Assembly (NCBI GenBank): GCA_024195585.1
Contig: SWBL01000129.1
Location: 1 to 64,000 of the forward strand
Direction: 5' to 3'
DNA: 64,000 nucleotides
Origin: Aureobasidium sp. EXF-3400
Taxonomy: Eukaryota; Ascomycota; Dothideomycetes; Dothideales; Saccotheciaceae
The translations under genes and the position numbers were made by a program. Positions 29,866-41,647 of this stretch are shown in pieces (within the stretch, counting starts at the first letter, position 1; every line of letters begins with the position of its first letter). Below the pieces are notes generated by a model. That model worked only from the letters and a program-made list of their open reading frames with translations. It made no database searches and was not told the DNA's origin.

Positions 29866-29867
29866 CA

Positions 29868-30780
29868 TCATGTTTTAGTTTTTGTCAGTTGCCTGTATAT
29901 GTGAAGATATTCGGGCGTGGAAGTTTTGCCAAAGATGGCAGCGAGTTCATGGGGCGTGAAGCCTCGATGATGTAGAAGAGACCACGAGGCAGCAAGTGTG
30001 CATGGCTTACTGTACCTGATCTTGAGAGAAGGTCGATGGCTGTCCAAATATATCTCCTCGCCAGTTGACGTAGCCAGTAACAGCATGCCACTCGGCATTT
30101 CCAGATCATGAACTTTCAAAAGTCATCAACCACATGGATACAGGCACTTGATGGATGTGACTTTGAGCGCAGGTCGTGTTTCACCTGCGATATCCGTTCC
30201 TTGGGAAAGAGCTTTTGACTGTTTGGGCCATCAGACGCTCCGCTGGTGAGCAATGGACCTGGAGGCCCAAGGAACGAGTTGTAGTGTAAGGTGTCTGAAC
30301 GAGTACATGAGGCTGCTAGTACCCAAACAGTCTGGAGAGAAAGGGAAATTTATGGAGAAACCAATCAGAAGCGCCGCAATCAGCTTACTTGTTTCTAGAA
30401 AAACACCGTCACCGAGCCAGGACCGCGTCGGACAAGGGATTGAGAGCTCGTGCTGAATCTGTTGGTGGAATCCGGATGGCACTTGCGTAACATGTATGGT
30501 CAGCAAGATTGGAAACAGGCCAATGAGAAGACACACAAGTGTAAGCAAATTCGTGTCGAAGATTCGGATGGCTTGACGGCTGTGCCCGTTTGTGGGGGAT
30601 GAAGTCTCGCGAGCCAATCAGCACGCCCGCAATAAGCATCGTCAAAACATACTTCATGCGTGGCTGACGGCTCTTTTGAAGATGCAAGTTCAGAGCTGCC
30701 TCAAATCGGTCAAACCGACTTGAAATCCCCTTGCTGAACGAAGCGGACAGTATTCCAGTGTCCCGCAAACAGTTCAAGTA
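29868..30780 (-). other. Possible multi-exon membrane-protein gene or relic
   Basis: On the minus strand, several frames join through good splice signals. FDRFEAALNLHLQKSRQPRM joins (GTATGT donor, CACAG acceptor, about 73 nt) to RQAIRIFDTNLL, and a hydrophobic stretch LLTLVCLLIGLFPILLTIHV follows. A second intron (GTAAGC to CTCCAG, about 60 nt) leads to LGTSSLMYSFRHLTLQLVPW. A separate 83-codon frame at 29868-30119 (SWSLLHHRGFTPHELAAIFG) could be the last exon. I found no convincing ATG at the 5' end and no clean join to the last piece. It may be a pseudogene. The family is not recognised. Confidence 0.3.
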
Positions 30781-31053
30781 TTGTCATATAGCATGAGCTG
30801 ATATTCAAGTATCACAAACAACCATGCTCTCCTTACACCGCAGAAGCTCCCTGGTGTAGGTAAAATGGCTTGTGGGGAAGTACATTAGTGGCGTGGAAAA
30901 AAAAGTGGTCAAGGCTATCCGTACCAACGACTCGGAACGGATACTTATATCGTTAGGACCCTCACTTGTAAACACCTCCATTCCCTACACCCTCAAAGCA
31001 CAAAGACCAGAGTCATACTTCTCCCGTCTGTCGACCACATCAGTTCTTATACA

Positions 31054-31962
31054 ATGGCACTACTTTACATCAAGAACATCATATTCCCGGCCAAGAAACA
31101 ACCCGTCTTATTACCAACATTCAAGCAACAATATGGCACATGTGATGCTGTATCAGAGATATCTCAGGATGGCTCCGATTCCTCAACGTTAAGAAGCGAT
31201 ACTGGGAGTTATTCGTCTTCGTTCCGAGTCGACCCTCGCATTATCGCTGATGCTACTATTGGTCTCTCAGACGGCCTCACAGTACCATTTGCTCTCACGG
31301 CTGGACTCTCAGCACTTGGCGACACGAAACTTGTCATATATGCTGGTCTGGCCGAGCTTTGCGCTGGCGCGTTGTCCATGGGCTTGGGCGGGTACCTCGG
31401 TGGTGTATCAGAAGCGTAAGTTGATACGATACAGCCTTGAATCAAGAACAACCACTCACAACCAGTCAGACAAGCTTATGCAGCCACACTGGCCGAGACA
31501 CGAAAGATTGTAAACCAGGATCCGCACGAAGCCAACCAAATCATTAAGTCAACCGTTGATTCTTACGGCCTTTCTGAGGATGTTCTGGACGCCTTCGCTA
31601 CACAAATAAGCTCATGTCCGAAAAGATCAGAGTCGTTCATCATGCGCTTCCACCATGATCTCCCGGAGTCTCAAGCAGATGCTTCACGCGCATACATCTC
31701 AGCTCTGACGATCGCGCTCGGTTATCTTCTTGGTGGACTGGTACCTCTTACACCCTACTTCTTCGTGAGCAATAATGAGACTGCTCTCTGTTGGAGTATT
31801 GGCGTCATGGCCTTTGCTCTGTTTGTCTTTGGTTATGTCAAGACCGTCCTGGTTGGCGAAGAGAAACGGCTGCCTTGTGTCAAGGCAGGTGTCCAAATGA
31901 TGGTCCTTGGTGGCGTTGCTGCGGGAGCAGCGATGGGTTGTGTCAAGGCAATAGGTTCATGA
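31054..31962 (+). CDS. CCC1/VIT1-family vacuolar iron/manganese transporter
   Basis: Two exons (31054-31415, 31470-31962; 54-nt intron) encode 284 aa. After a Ser-rich N-terminus of about 60 residues comes the VIT1 signature DATIGLSDGLTVPFALTAG, then AGLAELCAGALSMGLGGYLG, a cytosolic metal-binding-like helical loop (DPHEANQIIKSTVDSYG), and two to three C-terminal membrane helices ending VKAIGS. Family members carry Fe2+ or Mn2+ from cytosol into the vacuole in exchange for protons and so limit metal toxicity. The length is close to yeast Ccc1 (322 aa). Splicing at the phase-2 junction restores SEA-QAYAATLAE. Iron regulation is likely from family knowledge, but I could not identify a definite site upstream. 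Confidence 0.9.
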
Positions 31963-32678
31963 GTCTTCTCCTTACGCATTTCCAGCCGATCGCGTTTCGA
32001 GATAGGCTACGACTTTGGCATTATGAAACTGCCAGCCCTTACGACTCTGTATAACCACTGTACCATTAGAACCAAGATACCCATATTGATCATTCAACCC
32101 AACATTTCTCGTCTGTCAAATTCCTGGATTGCTCATAGCCGCCAGGGAAAGTATTGATTATCACGTCTGTGGGAAACCGTCTCGCTTCATCAGCACAAGG
32201 TCATAGTGGTGAAATACATGAGCATCTTATTCCGTTTGCAAACTGAAAGATATAAGGAACTCTACGAGTAAGTTTGAGATTGTGTGTAGTGAGCACAGAA
32301 AATGGTAGTGGTGAAGAGTAGGCCGTTGTACGTTGGAAAGAGCTGGAAGTGCTTGCTGTTTTCACGTGTGCTCGAGGCTGCCACATTGTTATATCGGCTT
32401 GAAAGAGGAGTTGTGAAGTTGAGATAGCCTTGTTGATTGTAAACTTGTGATAGCCGTTCACATGAGGAGCTTTCTAGCCCTTTCCTCGGCCAGTTCTGCG
32501 AGTTTCGGACCAACGCGTTTCCATTCACCTTCACGCCCAACTGCCACTCGCGCGTGCTTTCACTTTCCTTCTGCTTCCGTCTGTTTGCGCAACACTTTCA
32601 CTCAGACTTCTACTTCTACAGAAGTCTGAGCCCCCTTCCACACCAGCTTTTCTTCTCAACGCATCTCAGCACCAAAAG
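31963..32678. other. Intergenic region upstream of dynamin gene
   Basis: This 716-bp stretch ends in a CT-rich leader before the dynamin ATG. Frames of 60-92 codons here lack coding features. Confidence 0.4.
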
Positions 32679-35106
32679 ATGCATCAAACCATGAACGCTA
32701 GCATGACTGGCAACATGGTTGACCCCGGTCTTCTCGACAAGATCGACAAGCTCTTCGCATGCGGAGTCGGAGACCACATCCCCCTGCCACAGCTGGTTGT
32801 TGTCGGTGATCAGTCAAGGTAAGTGCGCACAGAATGTGTCACTTTGCTCGATGGAACGCCAACTCACTCTGTCACATAGCGGCAAGTCATCGGTTCTTGA
32901 GGGCATCACCAAGCTGCCCTTCCCCAGAGACTCTGGCTTGTGCACCAGATTCGCGACCCAGATTACCTTCCGCCGCGCGCAGACGATCAGCACAACTGTG
33001 ACCATCATCCCTCACAAGGGTGCCACCCAAGCCTACGCTGACAAGCTGCGCGCCTGGAAGAGCGTCACAAATGCCGCCCTTGAGCCAGTCTCGTTCTCCA
33101 AGACCATGAAAGACGTGCACAAGCTCATGGGCATTTCGGATTCTGCTGAAGATGGTGATTCCAAGTCAACTTTCTCTGAGGATGTGCTCAAGGTCGAAGT
33201 GACTGGACCGGAGCAGGAGCACTTTTCTGTGGTCGATGTTCCAGGCATCTTCAGAACTGCAACCAAAGGCGTGACCACTCTGGCCGATGCATCAATGGTC
33301 AAATCAATGGTTCGTCGCTACATGGACAACCCACGCTCTGTGATGCTGGTCGTTATTCCGGCCAACGTCGACATCGCCACTCAGGAGATCCTGACTCTTG
33401 CTGAAACCGCTGATCCTGATGGTCATCGTACGCTGGGCGTCCTGACAAAGCCTGATCTGGTACGTATGCACAAGTCGACGGCCACCGGACGGCATTACCA
33501 GTCCCCTGTTCAACACAAATGCTGACTGAGCTCTCTAAATATAGGTCGACCCTGGCGCCGAGGCCGGTGTACTTCAGCTCATCAAGGGGGAGAAGCACCC
33601 TCTCAACCTTGGCTGGTGCATTGTGCGTAATCTTGGACAGCAGCAGATCCAGGACACTGCTGCCGACAGATCAGCTGTGGAGAAGGCCTTCTTCCGCGAC
33701 AGAACTCCTTGGAACGAGCTTGATCAAGACCGTGTCGGCGTTGACGCACTGCGCAGTCGTCTTCAGGAAGTCCTGGCCAGCAACATTCGCCGCGAGTTCT
33801 CAAACGTCAAGCGCGAAGTTCTCACCAAGCTGAGCACAGCCAAGCGTAGCCTCAAGGATCTTGGTGAAAAGCGTCAGACTCCTGACGAACAACGTCGCTT
33901 CATCATGGACATTGCCTCACGCTTTCGTGAGGTCGTCAGCTTGGCCCTCAACGGCAACTATTCTGGAAACAAGTGGTTTGACCAAGAACCGGATTTGATG
34001 TACACAACTGCTGTGGTAAACCGCAACGAGAAGTTTGCCAACGACATCGAGAAGCATGGTCATACGTAAGATGCGTCGTGTTAGTCAACAGTGCTTGCGG
34101 AACATAATACTGACTGTGCCTGGACTCAGTTATGCTTTCAAGTTCGACTATTCTCCACAAACCTCGGAGAAGCAGGACATCAACAGTAACGGTGGTCAGG
34201 GGCTTGCACTGCGCCACACCAAGGACATTGCTGATCTTGAAGACTTGATCAGCGGCGACCGTCTGGTTGATGACAAGGTTCACAGCAACATCATTGAGTG
34301 GCTTTCAGAGCTTTACAAGGGCAGCCGTGGCTTCGAACTCGGAACCTTTGACAAAAACTTGCTTTCCAGAACCATGAAGGCTCAGTCTGCAAAGTGGGAG
34401 CCCCTCGCTCATGGCTACATCCTGGATGTCGTTCATCTGGCACACCGCTTTGTGACTACTCTGCTGAGACATGTCTGCCCTACTGCACGTGTCAGAGAAG
34501 GCATCATGTCTGTCCTGATGGAGCCTCTTCTGGACATCTACCGCCGCGCCCTGGACCAAGCCCAGTTCGTCCTGCGCGTTGAGCACAGCAACCCTCAGAC
34601 GATCAACCACTACTTCAACGACAATCTCGAGAAGTCGTAAGTTATGCCAAGACACGGTCTGAAGAGCGCCCTTACTAATCTGTCCATCATATAGTCGTCA
34701 AAAGCGTCTCCGCGCATCCCTCGAGAAGCATGCCACTGTTCAAGCTTCGCCCTTTGGTGGCGTCCCTCGTAGCACGATTGCACTTGACGACATAGTACAG
34801 AACCACCCCATGTCGAACGCTCAGCACACCGTCTTCGAGGTCCATGACATCCTGAAGGCTTACTACAAGGTCGCCAGGAAGAGATTCGTCGACAACATAT
34901 GTATGCAAAGTAGCGACTTCCTACTTGTTACGGGACCAAACAACCCCCTGAAGATTTTTTCTCCTCAATTCGTCAGTTCGTTGTCTGATGAGCAGCTCGA
35001 GGAAATCGCTGGTGAGGACATCGGCCTCAGAAGAAGACGCACTGCTCTCGCCAAGGAGGTCAAGGACATGGAGATCGGCAAGAAGATTCTTGCAGGTGTT
35101 TCTTAA
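32679..35106 (+). CDS. Dynamin-like (Mx-type) GTPase
   Basis: Five exons (32679-32818, 32880-33459, 33545-34065, 34130-34636, 34695-35106) encode 719 aa. GTPase motifs: P-loop GDQSSGKS at 43-50 (split by the first intron and restored exactly), switch Thr in LCTRFAT, DVPG at 166-169 and TKPD at 236-239. The dynamin middle region follows (about 290-600), and a GTPase effector domain closes the protein (FEVHDILKAYYKVARKRFVD onward). There is no PH or proline-rich domain, as in the fungal Mx-like dynamins that expand in Pezizomycotina. It probably assembles into helical oligomers on membranes. The specific role (organelle division, membrane repair or other) cannot be read from sequence. Confidence 0.92.
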
Positions 35107-36071
35107 TCAGTTCTGGTGTCCAAAAGTTGTCATCTTCGGAATTGTGTAGGATAATGTCGTTAGTGGTGGAAGACTCTGTTTCGGACGGATGTGTTGTGTC
35201 TTTTTCCAAGATGGTCGTTCCGCAGGGACTACAGTCAACTTCTCGTTGTATTCAATGAGCAATAGCTTTAAAGTAGTGTCACCACCCGTTCTCCCATGTG
35301 CAGTGCTGATGATGGTGATTACTCGTCGTGATTTGAAGCTTGGAGAAGGACATGCTCGGTCCGACAGTTCTCTAATTTCCCGACCTTCAACCGAAGAGTA
35401 CATGTATTCGACGTGCCTTCCTTTTTCTAACTTCCATCACCGACCTATTCGCTTGCGACACTGAATCTGTTCCAGCATAGCCAAGACTCCATGAGGAACG
35501 ACATGTCACCCTCTGAGTAGACCAGCAGACAACAGCGGCACGAAGATGCACCAATCCGCCAAGCACACATTATCACACCGGATACCGACATCTATATGCA
35601 TGCCGGCCTGATCACCACTGTAAGCATCACATTCGTGTTAGCAGAAGATTGGTCTTGCAGTATATGCCCCTCAAATGGCCTCTCTTGATCGATGTAACCC
35701 AGTAGTAAACGTAGCCAGCTCATCGCTAAGCACTTGCTTCTCGATACTCTGTTGAGACAGGTCGCGCACTCTTTTAACACCACACAATGGCTGTGCATGA
35801 TTGTAAGTTGTTCGAGATCGAAAAGCGCATATTGGAAGAGGTGAAGGTATCGACCCCTCTACGGGAACAAGCAGATGGGCAAACACATTTGGGCAAGTAC
35901 GCGCTTCCTTGGCTGCCTGTCGCTAATATGTCGGCTATTCCTGCCTAAACTCCGAGGACCACCTCCTTCACTTTCATATAACGTGTTTGCCCTTTCTGCA
36001 TGTTCTGATTTTGTCATTACAACATTCTCTTTCCACACACTCAAAATTTCGAACCTGTCGTTTCCTTAGCT
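35107..36071. other. Intergenic region with a 53-codon ORF
   Basis: Most of this 965-bp stretch shows nothing. At 35787-35948 an ATG in good context (CACACAATGG) opens a 53-codon frame (LFEIEKRILEEVKVSTPL, then GKYALPWLPV) that looks protein-like. It may be a small gene, an upstream ORF, or a 5' exon of the next gene: a GTAAGT donor at 35803 could splice in frame to CTTAG just before 36070, but that intron would be about 270 nt. Confidence 0.35.
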
Positions 36072-38698
36072 ATGGACTCCAGCGCATCTGAAGACGATGA
36101 CAATTGTCTCTCCTGTAGGATTTGCCGTTTCCAAGGAGGCCTCGATCTTCCGACTCCAACTATCGCCGACGTTGACGATCTGCGCACTCAGTCACGAGTC
36201 TTCTCGATTAGCATCTTCAGACACTGGGTCTTCCTCAACAAGATACTCAAGCGTTTTGAGGGTCAGATACAAAAGCGATGGACAAAGCGCAACAACCACC
36301 AGAGACTGTCAGTTCTCCTACAAGCCTGGCCACACATGTCAGCCACCCATCGCCCAGAATTTGCAACACTACGCAAGATCAGCCTGAACAACAACAAACA
36401 GCGTCCCAACCAAGTCAGGGAAAAGGAGGCTTATCTCTGGCCATACATCAACCAGGAGGATCTAGTCCAGTCTCACAATCTTCTCATCTTTCTCAACTCT
36501 CGCGGCCGCCACCTGCCTGACAAGTTCGTTTTCGGCGACCAACACCAAGCAAGTATTGGCAAGCCATGTGGCACGAGCGACATCGACAAGTACAAGATGT
36601 CGCTCCATGGACAAATATCGCCAAAGACTTATGGTTTGCTTGTTCCTCGCGACGCAGGAGATAGGGTTCAGCAACAACTGAGAATGGAGCCCGCTGCTGG
36701 TCTTCAGGTTCTTGAGGTACAGGAGCGCATTCTTGGTTTCCTTGTCAAGTGCTGTCGACTCATCTTACATGATATGAACCTCGATCAAGTCGACCTCATC
36801 GAGACCAAGCCTGCTCCACCCCAGATCAAATCTACCTTGCCTGTACACACTGTCACTGCCATGGCCGAGATTGCGCCATATCGCTTACCACAAAGGCTCG
36901 ACATGAATCGACTGAGAGTACTCATCTCGGCAAGACGCGAGGAGGCTGAGGAGCACGTCTGGGCTTTACGTGAGGACCCGGGCTACTTCGCGCAGACGAT
37001 GAGAGAATGGTCAGAGCATTCACCATTCATGATTCCCGACAAGTTCAGGAGGCCTCACAGCATGGTTGGTGAACCTGTGTTCTGGGACAAGGTGGCAACC
37101 AACATGATCTTTCATGCTTACAGCAGCTTGGTTTTGTACGCTACTGCTGACGAAACCGTTACTTTGGCTCAAGAAAGGCTCAACGGCTGTTGCCACCGAC
37201 TTGACTTGTCCTCCAGCCTACCACCTGAAGTTGAGAAAGTGTTTCAGAGGTTGGACCATATCGTCCAGGTCGTGGCTGACGAGCCTTTGGGCGATCTTAT
37301 GCTCGGGCTTCCTGCATCACCACCTATGCGCTATGGTTATGAGCGCGCGGCTTCTGACACTAGCCCCTCGTTCAACACACTCAAGGTCAAGATGGGTAGA
37401 CTGAGTGCAGCATGGAGAGTTCAGGTCCTATTCAGAACCTTACTGAGCCCTGAGCAGCAACAGAAGGTGAGTGCGATTTTCCGCTGCTCAAACAAGTATA
37501 CTGACAACTCCAGCACGGTTTGAATAATACGGTTGAAGAGATCCAGAGAATGTTGGACGAACACAGCAAGGACAGTGATCTCATCTCAAGTTGGGTTGCA
37601 AGTCGATTTTCCGACTTGGCACTCATGTCCGAGGTCAGACGACAGCTCGGTCTCTTCCAGCCATGGTGTACCGCTTGGCGAAGCAAATGTCTCATCGAGG
37701 ACGATACTCCTTACTTCTTCAGCATGGTCGAATGTGTGCACGACTTTACTTCGTGTGCTACACTGGATGCAGCCAATCCTGCGTTTTACGCTTACCCCTC
37801 TGACAAACGCAGAACACGTGAAACTGTCGACCAGATGCGACTTGCCGAGAGGCGTTTGGACAAGTTCTGGGCCAAGTTAGACAATCACTGCGAGGCGCAT
37901 ACATCCTATCCAGTGCTCCATCTCCTCATGGTAAGCATGGATAATAATTCTCATCGCAGAAGTATTCCTGCTAACTGGTTAAGGACTTCTTCAACGACTG
38001 GAACAGAAAGATTCACAGGACCAAACGTTGGGTCGAGCCAAAGGACAGTGGTTGCAGACCCAGCCAGCAACTGGAGGATGACAAGGATGAGGAAACGTGA
38101 GTAGTACGATGATTATTACTTGTAGGATGCTGATCAAGATCAGCGGATTGCCTCAGCATGTGTTCGATCCCAATGCACGTTGTTCTCACCCCAAGAAGAG
38201 TGAGCTGCTGGGAAGTACTCCACAGAGAGCCAAAGCCAAGACTAGACCTGATAGTCTTACACCATCTCCGATGCAGGAGTCACGCAGAGATTCGGCTACA
38301 AGCACGGAAGAAAAGGGCGACACCGAGGTTAAAAAGATCAAAGTTAACAAGCGAGCTTTCAAGGTCTTTGCCACGATGTTTCATGTTCCCTCGGCCAACG
38401 AGCAGCAGAACACTGGAGAGGTTGCCTGGTCTGAGTTCCTGTACTCTATGAAGATGATTGGATTCTCTGTCGAAAAGCTGTATGGCTCGAGTTGGCAGTT
38501 TACACCTGACACGATCAATCTGCAGAGAAGCATCCAGTTCCATGAACCACACCCTCGAGCCAAGATTTGGTACTGGCTTATGAAGAACTTTGGTCGAAGA
38601 TTGCACCGGTATGTGGTAGCGTCTGAGCCAAAAACACATTCGCTAACGAGGACGATAGAGCCTATGGCTGGACTGGAGAAACTTTCGAAGTTAAGTAG
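36072..38698 (+). CDS. Conserved fungal protein of unknown function, 809 aa
   Basis: Five exons (36072-37466, 37514-37930, 37984-38096, 38144-38608, 38659-38698; introns 47-53 nt) give about 809 aa. The end IQFHEPHPRAKIWYWLMKN, then GRRLHRAYGWTG, is a C-terminal pattern I remember from large fungal proteins of unknown function, some annotated DUF6604. The typical N-terminal start of those proteins is not seen here. The start carries a Cys-rich motif (CLSCRIC) followed by a Leu-rich helical region. There is no signal peptide or membrane helix. The third intron has an inner TAG acceptor only 29 nt from its donor; the 47-nt form using the later CAG keeps frame. The function is unknown. Confidence 0.75.
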
Positions 38699-39140
38699 AC
38701 AGACGTCTGACAAGTGGAAGGCGCTGTTTGTTCAGAAGAACCCTTGTCACACAGTTGACGAGGTTAGTGGAGGCTTAGAGATGTGGAAAAGGCGGGTGAA
38801 TCAAGAGGTGTAGTCTGTGGAAGTATTCATCGTCGGCGAGCTCGCATACTGCAGTGATTGGTCAAACATGGCATGTTCGTAATCATCGACAGAGAATACA
38901 AGATACAAGGCAGCAGCTTAAAATTGTTTCTCATTGCAAAAGAAAAGAAGAAGAAGCCATGACTTGAAGACGACGACGTGATGCGTATACTGAAGCTTGG
39001 CGCGGCCCGAAAATAGGAGCACGGAGAAGGGGCTGACGCGCCCGCTGCGCCTTCCGACTAGGAATCATCGAGTGAACAAAGATGATATTTGGACAGGGCA
39101 TTCGCCTCTTGGGGACATTTTGAACATTGTATTGGACATT
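38699..39140. other. Intergenic region
   Basis: This 442-bp stretch lies between two plus-strand genes. The downstream frame is open from 38994, after a stop, but has no ATG until 39141. A 5' exon could be hidden here. Confidence 0.35.
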
Positions 39141-40574
39141 ATGTTGGACGAGAATCTACCAGCCTTTTTCTATCGAAAGTCACCGGATGGCATAGCACAT
39201 CACGATGGCATCTTCTTTTCCATTCGAGGATCCGATCCCAGCCCCGCATACAGCTTGAGGCACGGCGACCCTGCCACCTCGCGCAACTGCTATGCTGCTG
39301 GTCTTTTTGACTGCTACAATCCCGAAGTGCTATACGGAGAGGTCTTGATCAAACCGGAATGGAGCCAGCCGTCATTGTCGCAGGATGAGATCCGTCGCAA
39401 TGGCGGTGTGCCGCCGCCACCAATGCCCATCCTACCGACCCAATTCACTGTACAGTTGTACAATCCTGATCTTCAAGTGACAGTGACACAGAAACCCGGA
39501 AGCTGGGGAGGCAGCGCGTCATATGAGTTCAGTCTGCCTCAACTTGTGTTCCGCACACCGTCGGCTTCGACTCTGGACCGAACTCAAGACGACCCCGGCG
39601 CGTCGTTGGTTACGCCCAAACTCAACTTTGTATGGCGCAAGGAGAGCAAGCTCGCCAAGGATCTGACTGCCTACATGACTGGCAAGTCAACGGATGAGGT
39701 CGTCAAGAAGAAGCACCGCGATCCAGACATCATCGTCGGTCTGTTCCGCTCTCTACGCGAGTTGACTGTCTACGAACCAAACCTATACCGTGTTGAGTTG
39801 GAGGATCCCAAGGGCCTTGAGCTGGTCTTGCTACTGTCTGCCGCAGTCATTAAGGACCTTTACTTCTCCAATGACATCAATCAAGTCTTCAACGTCTTCG
39901 ATCCCTGTCGCCTCGCTTCCCTACCTGCAGCTCCTGCATCTTCTCCACCTCCAACCGCCAATGCAAACCGTCGCGAGACCCTGCCTCGCCTACGAACCAG
40001 TCCTCCTGTGACCAATACGACTCCACGTCCTCCTCTAGCAGGTGTTGGCGCTGCTTCTGCCCCAGATCCTCGGACACAATGGGAGCTAGACGCCGAAACC
40101 GCTCGTTTGCGAGCCCAAGTCGACGCTGAAGAACGCGAAATGAAAAGGCAGGAGGCCGCTCGCCGTCGTGAAAGAGAAAGAGCAGATGAAGCAGAGACTC
40201 AACGTCTACGTAAGATGGTCGAGGAGGAAGAGCGTGAGGTCCGCCGTCGACAAGAAGACGTTGATCGTGAGACAGAAAGACTACGGAAACAATACTCTCT
40301 CAAGCCACCTTCGCCAGTAAACAACCAGCACAGGCACTCTGCACCATCGCTTGCTGTTCATCAGCAACAACACGCCGGACCTTCGCGTCCTGTGCCTGTG
40401 GCACCTAACTACGGTAGCAACGGCATGATCATGAGCGGAGGCAATCCACATGCCACTCCTGCTGCCGCGCCCTCAAAGATGAAAAAGAAGAGCTTCTGGG
40501 GTTTAAGGAGTAATAGTGACCAAAGCAGTGCCGGTAACAGCAAGCTAAGCAAGAAAGCCAGCGCCGTCTGGTGA
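39141..40574 (+). CDS. Conserved fungal protein with C-terminal charged coiled coil
   Basis: From the ATG at 39141 the product is 477 aa. The frame stays open 49 codons further upstream without an ATG, so an upstream exon is possible. The N-terminal 280 residues look like one globular beta-rich domain (LPAFFYRKSPDGIAHHDGIF; YNPEVLYGEVLIKPEW; PGSWGGSASYEFSLPQ). A Pro-rich linker leads to a long Arg/Glu-rich helix (about 330-400) and a Lys-rich tail ending KKASAVW. I remember similar ascomycete hypothetical proteins starting at about this Met. The role is unknown; cytosolic or membrane-peripheral localisation is a guess from the basic tail. Confidence 0.7.
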   Translation: MLDENLPAFFYRKSPDGIAHHDGIFFSIRGSDPSPAYSLRHGDPATSRNCYAAGLFDCYNPEVLYGEVLIKPEWSQPSLSQDEIRRNGGVPPPPMPILPTQFTVQLYNPDLQVTVTQKPGSWGGSASYEFSLPQLVFRTPSASTLDRTQDDPGASLVTPKLNFVWRKESKLAKDLTAYMTGKSTDEVVKKKHRDPDIIVGLFRSLRELTVYEPNLYRVELEDPKGLELVLLLSAAVIKDLYFSNDINQVFNVFDPCRLASLPAAPASSPPPTANANRRETLPRLRTSPPVTNTTPRPPLAGVGAASAPDPRTQWELDAETARLRAQVDAEEREMKRQEAARRRERERADEAETQRLRKMVEEEEREVRRRQEDVDRETERLRKQYSLKPPSPVNNQHRHSAPSLAVHQQQHAGPSRPVPVAPNYGSNGMIMSGGNPHATPAAAPSKMKKKSFWGLRSNSDQSSAGNSKLSKKASAVW

Positions 40575-41647
40575 TGAGGCGTGTCGGAGCATCAAACAGA
40601 CGCAACATATATACGCCAAAGAGCCGAACAAACTTTTGCCAAGGCTCAAGCATCGAGACTACTCACACCACGGCAGCACACTTACAAGATCGATGTGGTT
40701 TTTGAACGAGTCCCTGATCATCTTCTGGTCAAGGGCCACCAAATGCCCTCCTGCAACGGACAGGATGACTCGATAAAGCTGATCTTGCGTGAAGACGCGG
40801 CGGGTAGTGCAGCAAGTGCAGGAGGTGTCCTTCATTGATTTCACCTGCATGAAGAAGGGAGGAGTCTGGAGTCGGGGGTCGGGAGGGAAATATCGCATAT
40901 AGCATGATATAAAAGACGGTCCACACTGTCAATACACATGTCTCCTCGTCGCTACATCTGACTTTTGGGCTTAGGGCATTCTAGATGTTCTCTATGAGAG
41001 TATCGTTACAACGATTAGCATTTGACTATATCAAACGAATATATGTTCTCAGCATCACTTCTGTGTCCCACGTTCAGTTCGTCGTCATTACGCGGTCACC
41101 CGAGCATATCGTCCCTTCTGTTGCCAAGTCTTGTGTGCTATGCCTAGCACCCTGACCACCACTTCAAGCATGGATAAAAACTGACATATCACGTAAAACT
41201 CTGAGATGGCACATTCTATAGATAACTGAAATATTACTGATCAACTTCACGCTTTTAGAGGATCGGATATCTGTTCGAATGATGGAATTGGATGATTTTG
41301 TGTCCGAGGCTGAACTATTCGTTACATCTCTACCAAACTTACCACACATCGTTGACCATTGCTCTTTTAGATCGATTTTATCGAAAGACAACACGTATAG
41401 TGTTGTTTTCTCACGGAGTATATCAAGAGAGCTCCTGATGACAGCTAGAGACTCTTCATTGACCCATTTGACCCTGCTGTTGGCTCGTACATGTCTCGGT
41501 ACATTTCATCTTATCAAATCTCCGAGATCTATGTAGCACTAACGTAGCGTAGGTCAAAGCTTAAATAACGCGTCATCGTCCTTCAAAGCATCTGCAAATC
41601 GCGATCGAGACTCGTGCCTGTATCCATTGCTGAATAACCCATGCCGA
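40575..41647. other. Convergent 1.1-kb intergenic region
   Basis: No firm gene. On the minus strand an ATG frame at 40659-40898 (TQDQLYRVILSVAGGHLVAL) ends in a GTAAGT donor and could splice into a frame overlapping the upstream gene's 3' end. I judge this too weak to call. Confidence 0.35.

Noticed and set aside
38097..38125. 29-nt intron in the 809-aa gene
   Set aside because: Too short for splicing; the 47-nt version ending at 38143 keeps frame and has a CTGAT branch.
40659..40898. 79-codon minus-strand ATG frame ending in a GTAAGT donor
   Set aside because: The second exon would overlap the 3' end of the plus-strand gene and no clear branch site is present; left as a possibility only.
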